A stretch of 33,639 nucleotides of DNA from SVQP01 sp045660125 (GTDB lineage: Bacteria; Bacillota; Clostridia; Oscillospirales; CAG-272). A program made the translations under genes and the position numbers. This document shows positions 23,837 to 31,994 of the stretch, piece by piece; within the stretch, counting starts at the first letter, position 1, and each line of letters opens with the position of its first letter. The notes beneath the pieces were generated by a model. It saw only the letters and a program-made list of their open reading frames with translations, was not told the origin of the DNA and did no database searches. The stretch is from contig JAZRDG010000123.1 in NCBI GenBank assembly GCA_045660125.1, positions 1 to 33,639 on the forward strand, read 5' to 3'.

Positions 23837-26754
23837 GCCTGTTCCCCTCCCTTCTGCTGATCGATTGCCGCAATCAGGCTGCGCAAGCGGATCTTGATCG
23901 CACCGAGGTTGGTGACCTCGTCGATCTTGATCTGCGTGTACAGATGTCCTGCGTGCTCAAGAATGCTGCGCACCTCGTCGGTGGTCAGCGCGTCAAGTCC
24001 GCAGCCGAACGACACCAGATGCACAAGATACATATCGGGCTGCATTGTGACGTACTTTGCCGCCGAGAAAAGTCTTTGGTGATAGGTCCACTGGCTGAGC
24101 AGGTTGACCTTGAAATCGGGTGCCATGGCAGCCACGGCATCCTCGGACACCACCGCAAAGCCCAAAGCGCAGATCAGCTTGTGAATACCGTGGTTGATCT
24201 CGGGATCGGCATGGTAAGGTCTGCCCGCAAGCACGATGATTCTCTTACCCTCTACTCTTGCCTCTTGCACGATCTTCGCGCCCTGTGCGCGCACGTCAGC
24301 CATGTATGCGTCGTATGCGTCGTAAGCCTTCTTGGTCGCCTTTTTGACATCTGCCGCAGCAATGCCTGCAAAGTGCTTTTGCAGGATCTTTGCAAAGCGC
24401 GCGGGGAATTCGCGGCGCTCGTGAGGTCCTACGTAATCGTTGATATATTTCACGCTGCCGAAATTCAGCGTATTTGCCTCGATGACCTCGGGATAGCCCG
24501 CGATGACCGCGCAGTTAAAGCAATTCTTTGCCTTGCCCTCGTTGAAGTTGTAGGTCATGCAGGGATAGAAGATAGCGTCCACGCCCATCTCGATCAGCTG
24601 CTGGATATGACCGTGCATCATCTTTGCGGGGAAGCAAACGGTATCCGACGGGATAGTGCCCTGCCCCTTGAGGTACAGCTTGCGATTGGAGAAACCGCTC
24701 ATCTTGACGCTAAAGCCCAGCTCTCTGAACAGGGTGTTCCAGAACGGGTACATTTCGTACATGTTAAGACCCATAGGCAGACCGATCACGCCGCGCGTGC
24801 CCTCGCCCTCGGGAAGAGCTGCAAGCTTTGCCAGCTTATATTCATACAAATTGAGCGTATCGTCCTGCGCCTTATTGGTCACGGGCTTTTCGCATCTGTT
24901 GCCACCGATGAATCTGCGTCCGCCACCGAAATCGTTGACCGTGAGCTGGCAGCGGTTGTTACAGCCGTTGCAGGTCACGCTCTTGATCGAGTAGGTAAAC
25001 GCCTGCATGTCCTCGTAGGACAGAATGCCCGAATATCCGGTGCCCTTATGCATCTGCTTTGCGTACAAAGCCGCGCCGAACGCGCCCATCATGCCCGCAA
25101 TGTCGGGTCTGATGACCTCTACGCCGATCTCCTGCTCAAACGCACGCAGCACGGCGTTATTGAGGAACGTACCGCCCTGCACCACGATCTTTTTGCCAAG
25201 TTCATCCGCGCTGTGCACGCGAATGACCTTATAAATCGCATTCTTGACTACGCTGATCGAAAGACCCGCGGAGATATTCTCCACGCTCACGCCTTCCTTT
25301 TGCGCCTGCTTGACCGAGGAGTTCATAAACACGGTGCAGCGCGAGCCAAGGTCCACGGGGTTCTGACCGAACAAGCCGAGATTTGCAAATTCGTCAATGG
25401 GATATCCCATAGCGTTTGCAAAGGTCTGCAGGAAAGAGCCGCAGCCCGAGGAGCAAGCCTCGTTCAAGAAAATGTTATCGATCGCGCCGCCGCGGATCTT
25501 GAAGCACTTCATGTCCTGACCGCCGATGTCAATGATAAACTCAACGTCGGGCATAAAGTATTTTGCAGCGGTAAAGTGCGCCACGGTTTCCACCACGCCC
25601 ACGTCAATGCCAAGCGCTGCGCGCATCATGTCCTCGCCGTAGCCGGTGACTGCCGAGGATACGATCTTAACCTTAGGATATTTCTCATACATTTCGATCA
25701 GGGTGCTGCGCACAACGTCGATCGGCTTACCCTGATTGGACTGGTACTTGGAAAAGATGATAGATCCGTCCGCATCGGTCAGCACCACCTTAAGCGTGGT
25801 AGAGCCCGAGTCAATGCCAAGGTACGCATCTCCCTCGTACGCCTCGCCCTCGCGACGGGGTACGCTGTTCGCCGCGTGACGCGCCATGAACGCATCGTAT
25901 TCCTCTCTGTTTGCAAACAGCGGCTTGAGTGCAGACTCGGTCAGCGAATCAGCCTTCTCGCCGATAATCTCATAAGCCTTTGCAAGATCCACCTTTTCCT
26001 CTGCGTAATATGCAGCGCCGAGTGCGACGAATACCAGCGAATCCTCGGGGCAGGTGCCCTTGCAATCCAAGGTCTTGTCAAACGCACGGCGCAGCTCGCT
26101 AAGGAAGGTCAAAGGACCGCCCAAGTATACCACGTTGCCCTCGATGGGGTGACCCTGTGCCAGACCCGTGATGGTCTGGTTGACGATGGCATAGAAAATA
26201 CTTGCCGAAATGTCCTCTTTTCTTGCGCCCTGATTTAAGAGCGGCTGAATGTCGGTCTTGGCAAACACGCCGCAGCGCGAGGCGATCGAATAGATCTTCT
26301 CGTAATTCTTTGCAAGCTCGTTCATCTCGCCCGTATCGATCTGCATCAGCGTTGCCATCTGATCGGCAAACGCACCCGTGCCGCCAGCACAGGTACCGTT
26401 CATGCGCACCTCGAGGTTGCCCTTGAGGAACAGGATCTTTGCATCCTCGCCGCCCAGCTCAATGACCACGTCGGTATCGGGCAAGCGGTGGCTGATGGCA
26501 ACCTTGGTGGCATACACCTCCTGTACGAAGGGCACGCCCGCGCGCTCGGCAAGACCCATGCCCGCAGAGCCGGACACGGCGCAGACCACAGGCTCGGTAA
26601 TATTGAACTTTTCGATCAAACCCTTGATGACCTCACGGGTCTTCTCCTTGATCATGGCATAATGACGCTCATAGCTCTTATGGAGAAGATTGCCGTTATC
26701 ATCCAGCACGACGCACTTGATGGTGGTCGAGCCAATGTCAATGCCTATTCTCAT
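23833..26754 (-). CDS. plsA: Two-ATPase CoA-dehydratase activase with DUF2229-type region, PlsA-like
   Basis: The protein has 973 residues. The first BadF/HgdC-type ATPase domain (about 1-260) opens with IGIDIGSTTIK and has cluster cysteines C122 (NGTCAGGTG) and C161 (ASRCGVF). The second ATPase domain (about 310-570) opens with LGIDSGSTTLK and has C434, C438 (NEACSSGCGS) and C473 (SRCTVF). A DUF2229-type region (about 590-960) begins with a cysteine cluster (C595, C598, C602 and C621) and ends with GRPYHADPEINHG. In this family ATP hydrolysis drives a single low-potential electron from a bridging [4Fe-4S] cluster to the partner reductase, which here is encoded by the overlapping next gene. 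The layout matches the activase of the anaerobic plasmalogen synthase operon. The start ATG at 26754 follows AAGGAAAAA. The gap to the A-T-R gene is only 11 bp. Confidence 0.8.
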   Translation of the reverse strand: MRIGIDIGSTTIKCVVLDDNGNLLHKSYERHYAMIKEKTREVIKGLIEKFNITEPVVCAVSGSAGMGLAERAGVPFVQEVYATKVAISHRLPDTDVVIELGGEDAKILFLKGNLEVRMNGTCAGGTGAFADQMATLMQIDTGEMNELAKNYEKIYSIASRCGVFAKTDIQPLLNQGARKEDISASIFYAIVNQTITGLAQGHPIEGNVVYLGGPLTFLSELRRAFDKTLDCKGTCPEDSLVFVALGAAYYAEEKVDLAKAYEIIGEKADSLTESALKPLFANREEYDAFMARHAANSVPRREGEAYEGDAYLGIDSGSTTLKVVLTDADGSIIFSKYQSNQGKPIDVVRSTLIEMYEKYPKVKIVSSAVTGYGEDMMRAALGIDVGVVETVAHFTAAKYFMPDVEFIIDIGGQDMKCFKIRGGAIDNIFLNEACSSGCGSFLQTFANAMGYPIDEFANLGLFGQNPVDLGSRCTVFMNSSVKQAQKEGVSVENISAGLSISVVKNAIYKVIRVHSADELGKKIVVQGGTFLNNAVLRAFEQEIGVEVIRPDIAGMMGAFGAALYAKQMHKGTGYSGILSYEDMQAFTYSIKSVTCNGCNNRCQLTVNDFGGGRRFIGGNRCEKPVTNKAQDDTLNLYEYKLAKLAALPEGEGTRGVIGLPMGLNMYEMYPFWNTLFRELGFSVKMSGFSNRKLYLKGQGTIPSDTVCFPAKMMHGHIQQLIEMGVDAIFYPCMTYNFNEGKAKNCFNCAVIAGYPEVIEANTLNFGSVKYINDYVGPHERREFPARFAKILQKHFAGIAAADVKKATKKAYDAYDAYMADVRAQGAKIVQEARVEGKRIIVLAGRPYHADPEINHGIHKLICALGFAVVSEDAVAAMAPDFKVNLLSQWTYHQRLFSAAKYVTMQPDMYLVHLVSFGCGLDALTTDEVRSILEHAGHLYTQIKIDEVTNLGAIKIRLRSLIAAIDQQKGGEQA

Positions 26755-26765
26755 ATGCTTTTTCC

Positions 26766-29714
26766 TTACTTAATCTTGTTGATGTAGCTCAAATAGCGCA
26801 GCGTGATCTTGGACCACTTGAAATCCAGCTTTTTCAGCTCCGCTACCGTAAATTCGTTGCTGATGGGCACGTTTGCAGAGGAGGATGCAATGGCGTGATA
26901 GAACGACAGCACCGCTACCTCGCGATCCGAGATCAGCTCCTTGAGCGACTTTTCAAAAATATCGTCCGATACGCGCTTGATGCTGCGGAACAGCTTGCGC
27001 GACAGCGTGTCGATGGTGAAAATGTGGGGGTTGTACAGGTTGTAGATATTGTTGACGCGATCGTGCAATGCAAGGCGCACGTAAGCGTCCGCACATTCGT
27101 CTACGGGGGTGAAGTCGATGGGGTAATCCGCGATCTCCTTGCTGTACATTCTGACCTTCATCAGACCCTTATAGCGTCCGATAAAGCCGTTATCCGTGGC
27201 GTTCTTCTGGAACTTGCCGTCCTTCATTCTCCAGGGCAGGTTACCGATACGGAAAATGTTTGCCGCAAGTCCCTGCTCTCTTGCCAGCAGCACGCGCTCC
27301 TCTGCCAGGTATTTGGAGTGGATATACACGTTTTGCGCATGCTCCTGTCCGATATCCAGGCTGAACTCGTCAAAGGTGGCATCGGGGTTGCGCTGTGCTA
27401 CCGTACCCGAGCCGTGCACGCTTGCCGTGGAGGTATGCTGCAGCACCGCTCCTGCCTCAAAGCAGAAATCAATGATGTTTTGCGTACCCAGCACGTTGGT
27501 GCGCTCGAAATCCTCGTAGTTACCTGCGTGGTTGACGTTTGCGGCGGTATGAATGACCATATCCACCTTTTCTGCCAGGTGCTTATATCCCTGCTCGTCA
27601 AGTCCGAGCATGGGCGCGGCGATATCACCGATCTTGACCTTATAGGTAAAGTACTCGTGCTCGCCGGGGAAATAATACTTGAGCACTTCCTTGAGCTTTT
27701 CCTCGTCACGTACAAGGCAGATGACGTGCATCTTACGGCGCAACAGCTCGCGCAGCACGTGAGAGCCGAGATATCCGGTCGCACCCGTCAGCAGCACGTA
27801 CTTGACGTCCTGATGGTGCAGCAGGTTGGAATTATGACGGATCATCTCGTTGACGTTGATGTTATTCTCCTGCTCGGATGCCTGGTCCTTGGCGGACAGC
27901 AGCACCTGCTCCAGCATCTCTGCGGTAGGATTATCGTAAATCATCTGCGCGGGAATACCGATCAGCGCACCGACCTCCAGCGCGCCAAGGCTGTCACCGC
28001 CGTTGTCAAAGAAGTCGTCGCGAATGCCAAGGTTCTTGCAGCCCAGAATCTTTTCAAAGGCGGCTATGATCTTGATCTGCTCGGGCGTGGTGGGATCGAT
28101 ATGCTCCACCGTCTTTTTGCAAACGGTTTCCTTGATCATGACCAAGGCTTCCTTACGCTTGATCTTGAGCGAGGTGGTCTTGGGGAAATCCTTTGCAATG
28201 AAATCGTATGCAACGATTCTCTTATAGGGAGCGGCATCGTTGTTGTACGTCTTGATGCCGTGCTTGATCTCCTTGATGACGTGGGTGTTATTGATATCCG
28301 TAGGCTGAACGGCAGCGCAAAGCTTGCCCTTGCTCTCGTATACCATCACGTCCTTGACGCCGGGGATCATGGCAAGATACGCCTCGATCTCCTCGGGATA
28401 AATGTTCTTGCCGTTATCCAGAATGATCAGGTTCTTGGAGCGGCCCGTGATGTACAGGTAACCGTCCTTGTCAAAATATCCAAGGTCGCCCGTATGCAGC
28501 CAGCCGTCCTCGGTGATTGCCTCGCGCGTTGCCTGTTCGTTTTTGTAGTAGCCGAGCATGACGCCCTCGCCCTTGACCAGGATCTCACCGTTCTCGATCT
28601 TGACGTCCATATACGCCACGGGGCGACCGACAGAGCCAAAGCGGTTAATGCCGGGATAGTTTGCCGAGATCAGCGGCGCACACTCGGTCATACCGTATCC
28701 CTGGAACATGCTCACGCCGAATTCCTCAAAGGTTTCGGCAATCTCGCTTCTCAGCGCAGCACCGCCCACGATCACGCGGGTCAGATTGCCACCGAATTTT
28801 TTCAGCAGGCTCTTATACAGCGTGCGGCGCGCATCAATGCCCAGATGCTGCAGCAGCTTATTGAGCTTTCTTGCAATGCCCACCTTGCGCTTGGCAGCGC
28901 CTGTGGAAATGCCCTCCTTGACCTTTTTGAAAAAGACCTCGGCAATGGCGGGCACGATCAAAATAACGCCCGGCTTGAAGCGCTGCAGATTTGCCACGAT
29001 GTTTTCAAGCTTATCGTTGATGCACACGGTCGCACCGCAATACAGCACGCCAAGGTTATCCACCGTCAGCTCAAAGGTATGGTGAATGGGCAGCACGGAC
29101 ATGACTACGGGGAACTTCATGCCCTTGCCGTAATTCATTCTGTAAATATCGCAGATGTTTGCCACAATGCTTCTCTGGCTGAGCATAACGCCCTTGCTGA
29201 CGCCCGTAGTGCCCGAGGTGAACAGAATTTCAGCCATGGCATCGGGGTCGATCTTGGGCAGCGCCACTTGCTCGGTAGTCAAGATCTCGGCATAGCGTGC
29301 GCTTGCAAAATTGATCACGTCGCAAACGCCGTTGTCGGCTTTTTCGATCGCGCCGATCATGGGGGCAAATTCACCCGACACGAACACCACGTCCACGTCG
29401 CCCATGACCAAAAGCCCCAGCATCTCGTCTGTGGTCAGCATCTTGTCAATGGGCACGACCACGTTGCCGCTGCAGGCGATGCCAAGGAAGGTCACCACCC
29501 ACTCGTAGCTGGTAGAGCCGATGATTGCAATATGTCTTCTCTCCCAGCCGCGGCTATGCAGCCAAGAGGCAACTGCGAAAATATCATTTGCAAATTGTTT
29601 GTAAGTTTTTCTGACGATCACGTCGTCCTTGATGTATCTGTAAGCATCCCTGTAAGTGTAGGCTGTCGCAATGTCGTTGACGTATTCCTGCAGATCAGTA
29701 AGCGTCTTTTTCAC
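26766..29714 (-). CDS. Adenylation-carrier-thioester reductase (A-T-R), carboxylic acid/fatty acyl reductase-like
   Basis: This 982-residue, three-domain enzyme has an acyl-adenylate-forming domain (about 1-525): LFTSGTTGVSKG at 164-175, GYGMTE at 339-344, TGDLGYFDKDGYLYITGR at 408-425, and the catalytic lysine K517. A phosphopantetheine carrier domain (about 540-605) has attachment serine S575 in DNGGDSLGA. An NAD(P)H thioester reductase domain (about 638-982) has LLTGATGYLG at 641-650 and the Y797-x3-K801 pair. The expected reaction is acid + ATP to acyl-AMP, to carrier thioester, to aldehyde. The A domain resembles long-chain acyl-CoA synthetases, and no condensation domain is present, so a fatty acid is more likely than an amino acid. 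It starts at a GTG (29712-29714), eight bases after AGGAG. It is the first gene of the pls-like operon. The substrate is inferred. Confidence 0.88.
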   Translation of the reverse strand: MKKTLTDLQEYVNDIATAYTYRDAYRYIKDDVIVRKTYKQFANDIFAVASWLHSRGWERRHIAIIGSTSYEWVVTFLGIACSGNVVVPIDKMLTTDEMLGLLVMGDVDVVFVSGEFAPMIGAIEKADNGVCDVINFASARYAEILTTEQVALPKIDPDAMAEILFTSGTTGVSKGVMLSQRSIVANICDIYRMNYGKGMKFPVVMSVLPIHHTFELTVDNLGVLYCGATVCINDKLENIVANLQRFKPGVILIVPAIAEVFFKKVKEGISTGAAKRKVGIARKLNKLLQHLGIDARRTLYKSLLKKFGGNLTRVIVGGAALRSEIAETFEEFGVSMFQGYGMTECAPLISANYPGINRFGSVGRPVAYMDVKIENGEILVKGEGVMLGYYKNEQATREAITEDGWLHTGDLGYFDKDGYLYITGRSKNLIILDNGKNIYPEEIEAYLAMIPGVKDVMVYESKGKLCAAVQPTDINNTHVIKEIKHGIKTYNNDAAPYKRIVAYDFIAKDFPKTTSLKIKRKEALVMIKETVCKKTVEHIDPTTPEQIKIIAAFEKILGCKNLGIRDDFFDNGGDSLGALEVGALIGIPAQMIYDNPTAEMLEQVLLSAKDQASEQENNINVNEMIRHNSNLLHHQDVKYVLLTGATGYLGSHVLRELLRRKMHVICLVRDEEKLKEVLKYYFPGEHEYFTYKVKIGDIAAPMLGLDEQGYKHLAEKVDMVIHTAANVNHAGNYEDFERTNVLGTQNIIDFCFEAGAVLQHTSTASVHGSGTVAQRNPDATFDEFSLDIGQEHAQNVYIHSKYLAEERVLLAREQGLAANIFRIGNLPWRMKDGKFQKNATDNGFIGRYKGLMKVRMYSKEIADYPIDFTPVDECADAYVRLALHDRVNNIYNLYNPHIFTIDTLSRKLFRSIKRVSDDIFEKSLKELISDREVAVLSFYHAIASSSANVPISNEFTVAELKKLDFKWSKITLRYLSYINKIK

Positions 29715-29730
29715 AATTTAAACTCCTATC

Positions 29731-29740
29731 TTGATATCAA
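29731..29740. promoter_or_regulatory. Palindrome TTGATATCAA in the leader of the A-T-R operon
   Basis: A perfect 10-bp palindrome lies between the promoter and the ribosome binding site, roughly +23 to +32. It resembles a FabT-type fatty-acid repressor box (TTTGATTATCAAA) lacking the central base. Confidence 0.3.
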
Positions 29741-29768
29741 AACGTTCGGGCATACAAAACCATCTTAC

Positions 29769-29797
29769 ATTATACTATAAAATTCGCAGTTTGCCAA
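29769..29797 (-). promoter_or_regulatory. Sigma-A promoter of the A-T-R / pls-like operon
   Basis: On the minus strand, TTGGCA (29792-29797, five of six consensus) and TATAAT (29769-29774, exact) have a 17-bp spacer. The GTG start codon is 54 bp downstream. Confidence 0.9.
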
Positions 29798-29913
29798 GAT
29801 GCATTTTTTGAAAATTTCATCAATTTTTTGTGGATATTTTGGTAAAATTGCGTGATTCTCCGCCTATCTCTGTGTCCTGCCCTGCCAGATTAAAAAAAAT
29901 TAACAAATTTTTT

Positions 29914-29937
29914 CTATAAAATCCAAGAATTTTATAG
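29914..29937. promoter_or_regulatory. Perfect 9-bp inverted repeat, putative operator of the uronate operon
   Basis: CTATAAAAT and ATTTTATAG flank CCAAGA. The right arm reaches the -35 position of the uxuA promoter. The rest of the 29798-29955 gap is AT-rich with no gene. Confidence 0.5.
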
Positions 29938-29955
29938 CACACAACCAAATTTTTA

Positions 29956-29964
29956 TGGTATAAT
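29956..29964 (+). promoter_or_regulatory. Extended -10 promoter of the uronate operon
   Basis: TG-G-TATAAT is an extended -10 element with exact TATAAT (29959-29964). No good -35 box lies 17 bp upstream, which fits an extended -10 or regulated promoter. Confidence 0.65.
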
Positions 29965-29987
29965 AGGTTCGACTGTAGCAAATGCGA

Positions 29988-30012
29988 GAACGCACCCCGC
30001 AAAGGGGCGTTC
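29988..30012 (+). other. Leader hairpin in the uxuA mRNA
   Basis: GAACG-(CA)-CCCC pairs with GGGG-CGTTC around GCAAA. It lies about 17 bases after the expected transcription start and has no T-run, so it is not a terminator. It may stabilise the mRNA. Confidence 0.45.
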
Positions 30013-30045
30013 CCCACAAACAAAAAACAAAGGAGAAACACGGAT

Positions 30046-31134
30046 ATGCCAATGCAAATGACCTTCCGTTGGTACGGAGAAGGAAACGACCGTATCAGTC
30101 TGTCGGATATCAAGCAGATCCCCGGTGTTGACGGCATCGTTTGGGCACTTCATCACAAAATGCCCGGCGAGGTCTGGGAGGAACACGAAATTGCCGAGGT
30201 CAAGCGCCAGCTTGACGCTTACGGCTTCAATATGGACGTTGTGGAATCGGTCAACGTCCACGATGACATCAAGATCGGACTACCTACGCGCGACGGCTAT
30301 ATCGAAAACTATAAAACCACCATCAGAAACCTCTCCAAATTCGGAGTCAAGGTCATCTGCTATAACTTCATGCCCATCTTTGACTGGACGCGCTCCAATC
30401 TGTTTCACCCCGTAGGCGACGGCTCGACCGCACTGTTCTACGAAAAGAACATGATTCAGGACGATTACAACGCCATGGCAAAGTACATTCTCGACTTCAC
30501 CGAAAAATACAACATGTCCTTCCCCGGCTGGGAGCCTGAAAGAATGGCAAAGCTTGACGAGCTGTTCAAGGCATACGAGGGCGTGGATCACGAAAAGCTT
30601 TGGGGCAACCTCAAGTATTTCCTTGAGGCGATCATGCCCACCTGCCGCGAGTGCAATATCAAAATGGCGATTCACATGGACGACCCGCCGTGGGACATCT
30701 TCGGTCTGCCCAGACTGCTTATCAACGAGGCAAACATCGATCGCTTCCTTAAGATGGTTGACGACGAGTACAACTGCCTGACGCTTTGCTCGGGCAGCCT
30801 GAATGCAGACCCCAACAACAACGTAGCAGACATCGTCCGCAAGCATTGCGACAGAATTGCGTTTGCGCACATCAGAAACGTGAAGCACTTTGAAAACGGC
30901 GACTTCTCCGAGGCAAGCCATCGCGACTGCGACGGAGACACCGGCATTCTTGAAATACTGAAGGCATACCACGATTGCGGCTTTGAAGGATACATCCGCC
31001 CCGACCACGGCAGACACCTGTGGAACGAGGGCCCCGGAAGCGTTCGTCCCGGCTACGGTCTTTACGACCGCGCACTTGGCATTATGTATATGCTGGGCGT
31101 TTGGGACAGCCTTGAAAAATTCGATAAAAAATAA
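30046..31134 (+). CDS. uxuA: Mannonate dehydratase
   Basis: This 362-residue protein would convert D-mannonate to 2-keto-3-deoxygluconate in the glucuronate pathway, using a divalent metal (Mn2+ or Fe2+). Typical UxuA blocks are visible along the whole length: MTFRWYGEGND at the start, GVKVICYNFMPIFDWTR (about 101-117), HMDDPPWDIFGLPR (about 208-221), AFAHIRNVKH (about 269-278) and RPDHGRHLWNE (about 319-329), which hold the His, Asp and Cys residues of the metal site. Length is normal for Firmicute UxuA. The start follows AGGAGA by nine bases. It is the first gene of a four-gene operon, with a 5' leader of about 75 bases carrying a hairpin and an upstream inverted repeat. Confidence 0.96.
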   Translation: MPMQMTFRWYGEGNDRISLSDIKQIPGVDGIVWALHHKMPGEVWEEHEIAEVKRQLDAYGFNMDVVESVNVHDDIKIGLPTRDGYIENYKTTIRNLSKFGVKVICYNFMPIFDWTRSNLFHPVGDGSTALFYEKNMIQDDYNAMAKYILDFTEKYNMSFPGWEPERMAKLDELFKAYEGVDHEKLWGNLKYFLEAIMPTCRECNIKMAIHMDDPPWDIFGLPRLLINEANIDRFLKMVDDEYNCLTLCSGSLNADPNNNVADIVRKHCDRIAFAHIRNVKHFENGDFSEASHRDCDGDTGILEILKAYHDCGFEGYIRPDHGRHLWNEGPGSVRPGYGLYDRALGIMYMLGVWDSLEKFDKK

Positions 31135-31146
31135 GGAGATACCATC

Positions 31147-31992
31147 ATGATTCAACTTCCGATCAATATTGACTACAGCGGCAAGGTCGTCGTGATCACG
31201 GGCGCAGGCGGACTGATCTGCGGCACTATGGCAAGAGCGTTTGCACAGTCGGGCGCAAAGGTTGCTGCCCTTGACCTCAATGAAGAGGCTGTGAAAAAGC
31301 TTGCCGATGAGCTCAAAGCAGAAGGCTTTATCTGCGAGGGCTACAAGGCAAACGTGCTTGACACCCAGGCACTTGAAGAGGTACACAAGGCAGTGGTTGC
31401 CGATCTTGGCACTTGCGATATCCTAATCAACGGTGCGGGCGGCAATAACCCCCGTGCAACCACCGATAACGAATATCAGCACGAGGCAAAGGAGGGTGGC
31501 AAGTCCTTCTTTGATCTGCAGGCTGACGGCGTTGATTTCGTATTCAAGCTCAACTTCCAGGGCACGCTGCTGCCCACGCAGGTGTTTGCCAAGGATATGG
31601 TTGCCAAAAAGGCAGGCTGCATTCTCAACATTTCCTCGATGAATGCATACACGCCCCTGACCAAGATCCCCGCATACTCCGCTGCAAAGGCAGGTATTTC
31701 CAACTTTACGCAGTGGCTTGCAACGCACTTTGCAGGCACGGGCATTCGCTGCAACGCCATCGCCCCCGGCTTCCTGGTTTCCGCGCAGAACTACAAGCTG
31801 CTCTTTAACGAGGACGGCACGCCCACCGCAAGAAGCGCAAAGATCCTGAACGGTACGCCCATGGGCAGATACGTGGATGCCTCCGAGCTGCTTGGCGGCA
31901 CGCTCTTCCTTTGCGACCAAACCAGCGCATCCGCCGTGACCGGCGTGGTGCTGCCCATTGACTGCGGCTTTGCTGCTTACTCGGGAGTGTAA
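31147..31992 (+). CDS. uxuB: SDR-type D-mannonate oxidoreductase (fructuronate reductase)
   Basis: This 281-residue protein is a short-chain dehydrogenase: the nucleotide-binding motif is VVITGAGGLICG (about 15-26), a variant of TGxxxGxG; the NAG-type motif reads INGAGGNNPR; and the catalytic Ser lies in NISSMNAY, with Y177-x3-K181. It would interconvert D-fructuronate and D-mannonate with NAD(H). The long loop with FFDLQADGVDFVF is typical of the Bacillus-type UxuB, which belongs to the SDR family rather than the long-chain family of E. coli. The start follows AAGGAGA, 12 bp after uxuA. Placement between uxuA and uxaC makes this function nearly certain; alone, the sequence would only say SDR. 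Confidence 0.88.
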   Translation: MIQLPINIDYSGKVVVITGAGGLICGTMARAFAQSGAKVAALDLNEEAVKKLADELKAEGFICEGYKANVLDTQALEEVHKAVVADLGTCDILINGAGGNNPRATTDNEYQHEAKEGGKSFFDLQADGVDFVFKLNFQGTLLPTQVFAKDMVAKKAGCILNISSMNAYTPLTKIPAYSAAKAGISNFTQWLATHFAGTGIRCNAIAPGFLVSAQNYKLLFNEDGTPTARSAKILNGTPMGRYVDASELLGGTLFLCDQTSASAVTGVVLPIDCGFAAYSGV

Positions 31993-31994
31993 TT

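Noticed and set aside
23944..26238. A 764-codon plus-strand open frame opposite the activase gene.
   Set aside because: Same codon-bias effect; the minus-strand protein has clear ATPase domains and the plus frame has none.
26895..29780. A 961-codon plus-strand open frame opposite the A-T-R gene.
   Set aside because: It is an antisense shadow. The real gene rarely uses TTA, CTA or TCA codons, which leaves the opposite frame open; the protein has no recognisable domain.
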